Assembly: GCA_001750645.1 (NCBI GenBank)
Contig: MEIF01000020.1
Span: 1 to 37,187, forward strand
Direction of reading: 5' to 3'
Origin: Gammaproteobacteria bacterium AqS3
Lineage (GTDB): Bacteria > Pseudomonadota > Gammaproteobacteria > MEIF01 > AqS3
Length of the DNA stretch: 37,187 nucleotides
In this document: positions 36,542-37,187 of the stretch, one piece after another
Numbering within the stretch: position 1 is the first letter of the stretch
Layout of the letters: each line of letters starts with the position of its first letter
Translations under genes and position numbers: made by a program
The notes under the pieces: generated by a model
Databases searched by the model: none
What the model saw: the letters and a program-made list of their open reading frames with translations, nothing else
What the model was told of the DNA's origin: nothing

Positions 36542-36942
36542 GCCGGCCGGCCGGGCCGGGCGGGGCGGTCGAGGCTCCCCGCAGTCTGAGGCGCTGCGAC
36601 GCCGATGCCGAGCTGCAGATCACCCTGGCCGACGGCAGCGTCCACCGGCTCAGCTATGAGTTCCTGCGGGTCCACTCGCCGAGCGCCGAGGTTCAGGGCC
36701 ATGGCGGAGGTGACCGGGGCGAGCTGCCGGTCGGCAAGAGCGGCGTCGGCATCTCCGAGATGCGGCGCATCGGGCGCTACGCCGTGCAGCTGGTGTTCTC
36801 GGACGGGCACGACACGGGGATTTATTCCTGGGCCTATCTGCACGAGCTGCTTGACAATCGGGAGGATCTCTGGGCCGGCTACCTCGCGCGTCTGGAGACC
36901 GCCGGCGCCTCCCGCACCCCGAGCGAGATTTTCCGGGGCTGA
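36538..36942 (+). CDS. DUF971 family protein (gamma-butyrobetaine hydroxylase N-terminal-like)
   Basis: A 134-residue protein of the DUF971 family, a small fold seen as the N-terminal domain of gamma-butyrobetaine hydroxylase and as a stand-alone protein in many proteobacteria, where it often follows hslU as it does here. Signatures are LADGSVHRLSYEFLRVHSPSAEV, the VGISEMRRIGRYAVQLVFSDGHDTGIYSW core, and YLHEL. GTG 36538 overlaps the hslU stop (GTGA), so translation is coupled. Its function is not established, although a link to iron-sulfur or metal handling has been proposed for relatives. Confidence 0.85.
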   Translation: MSRPAGPGGAVEAPRSLRRCDADAELQITLADGSVHRLSYEFLRVHSPSAEVQGHGGGDRGELPVGKSGVGISEMRRIGRYAVQLVFSDGHDTGIYSWAYLHELLDNREDLWAGYLARLETAGASRTPSEIFRG

Positions 36943-37064
36943 GGCCGGCGAGCATTCCGCCCCGTCAACGGCGTCGGAAAAAGCCTCGCCGCCCCGCACC
37001 TGTGCAAATTCAAGCCGGTTCCAGCGGAGGCGCCGGCAGACCGGCATGTCGCAGACCGAGCAGA

Positions 37065-37187
37065 TCAGTAGCGCTTCTGCAGCTCGACGGCGAGGCGGGA
37101 GCGGGCCTGGCCGAGGCGGGCGATGTGGCGCTCGCTGAACAGCCTGAACTGCAGGGTGTCGCTGTTCGAGAACCGCACCCCGGCGAT
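37065..37187 (-). CDS. C-terminus of a second autotransporter-like beta-barrel protein, cut by the right edge
   Basis: The minus strand is open from the edge to a TGA at 37065-37067, giving 40 residues that end RLAVELQKRY. Aligned with the end of the giant repeat protein (GVKFFGGPDLEIRLFGERR... then RIGVEVKRQY), the two share GV[KR]F, a spaced L-x-x-RLF-x-ER, and the final strand ending in Tyr. It is therefore very probably the last two strands of a related barrel. The gene is convergent with hslVU-DUF971. There is no start in the window, so size and passenger are unknown. Confidence 0.65.
   Translation of the reverse strand: MAGVRFSNSDTLQFRLFSERHIARLGQARSRLAVELQKRY

Overview
The window looks like chromosomal DNA of a GC-rich proteobacterium, most likely a gammaproteobacterium. 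Three things point that way: the order hslV-hslU-DUF971, an HslU N-terminus of gamma/beta type, and sigma70- and sigma32-like promoters. Most genes are clearly GC-rich, judged by eye. TTG and GTG starts are common, and several GC-rich open frames on the opposite strand are only shadows.

Layout. (1) 1-5007, metabolic genes: the start of an unknown minus-strand gene, an M24 peptidase-fold protein, a VOC-family protein, a DszC-like acyl-CoA dehydrogenase-family flavoprotein, an alpha/beta hydrolase, and MetY (O-acetylhomoserine sulfhydrylase). (2) About 5100-16750, a putative defence island. A six-gene plus-strand operon encodes a GHKL-type ATPase, two proteins I cannot assign, a PAPS-reductase/DndC-like sulfurtransferase, an IscS/DndA-like cysteine desulfurase and a DUF262-HNH (SspE-like) effector. 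Facing it on the minus strand are three paralogous HNH endonucleases whose N-terminal halves resemble the DNA sulfur-binding domain of phosphorothioate-dependent restriction enzymes, followed by a small exported protein. (3) 16916-20551: a DUF6958 protein, a TetA-like MFS transporter and acetyl-CoA synthetase. (4) 20716-31641: a giant secreted protein of about 3641 residues, with some 29 Calx-beta-like repeats and a C-terminal autotransporter-type beta-barrel. (5) 31722-37187: a sigma-region-4/HARE-HTH protein, a ferritin-like diiron protein, HslVU behind a good sigma32 promoter, a DUF971 protein, and at the right edge the C-terminus of a second barrel protein related to the giant one.

The most interesting part is the island. 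A cysteine desulfurase beside a PAPS-reductase-like enzyme is the chemistry used by Dnd and Ssp systems to place sulfur in the DNA backbone, and a DUF262-HNH protein is the known partner of Ssp. I see no DndD/SspC-type P-loop ATPase, no DndE and no DndB. A GHKL ATPase and two overlapping unknown genes fill those places. My inference is a variant DNA-sulfuration (or related thiolation) defence system with its own set of sulfur-sensing nucleases. It is unusual in having three likely phosphorothioate-dependent nucleases beside the likely phosphorothioate writer. I cannot exclude that this architecture has already been catalogued. All domain calls come from reading motifs, not from searches.
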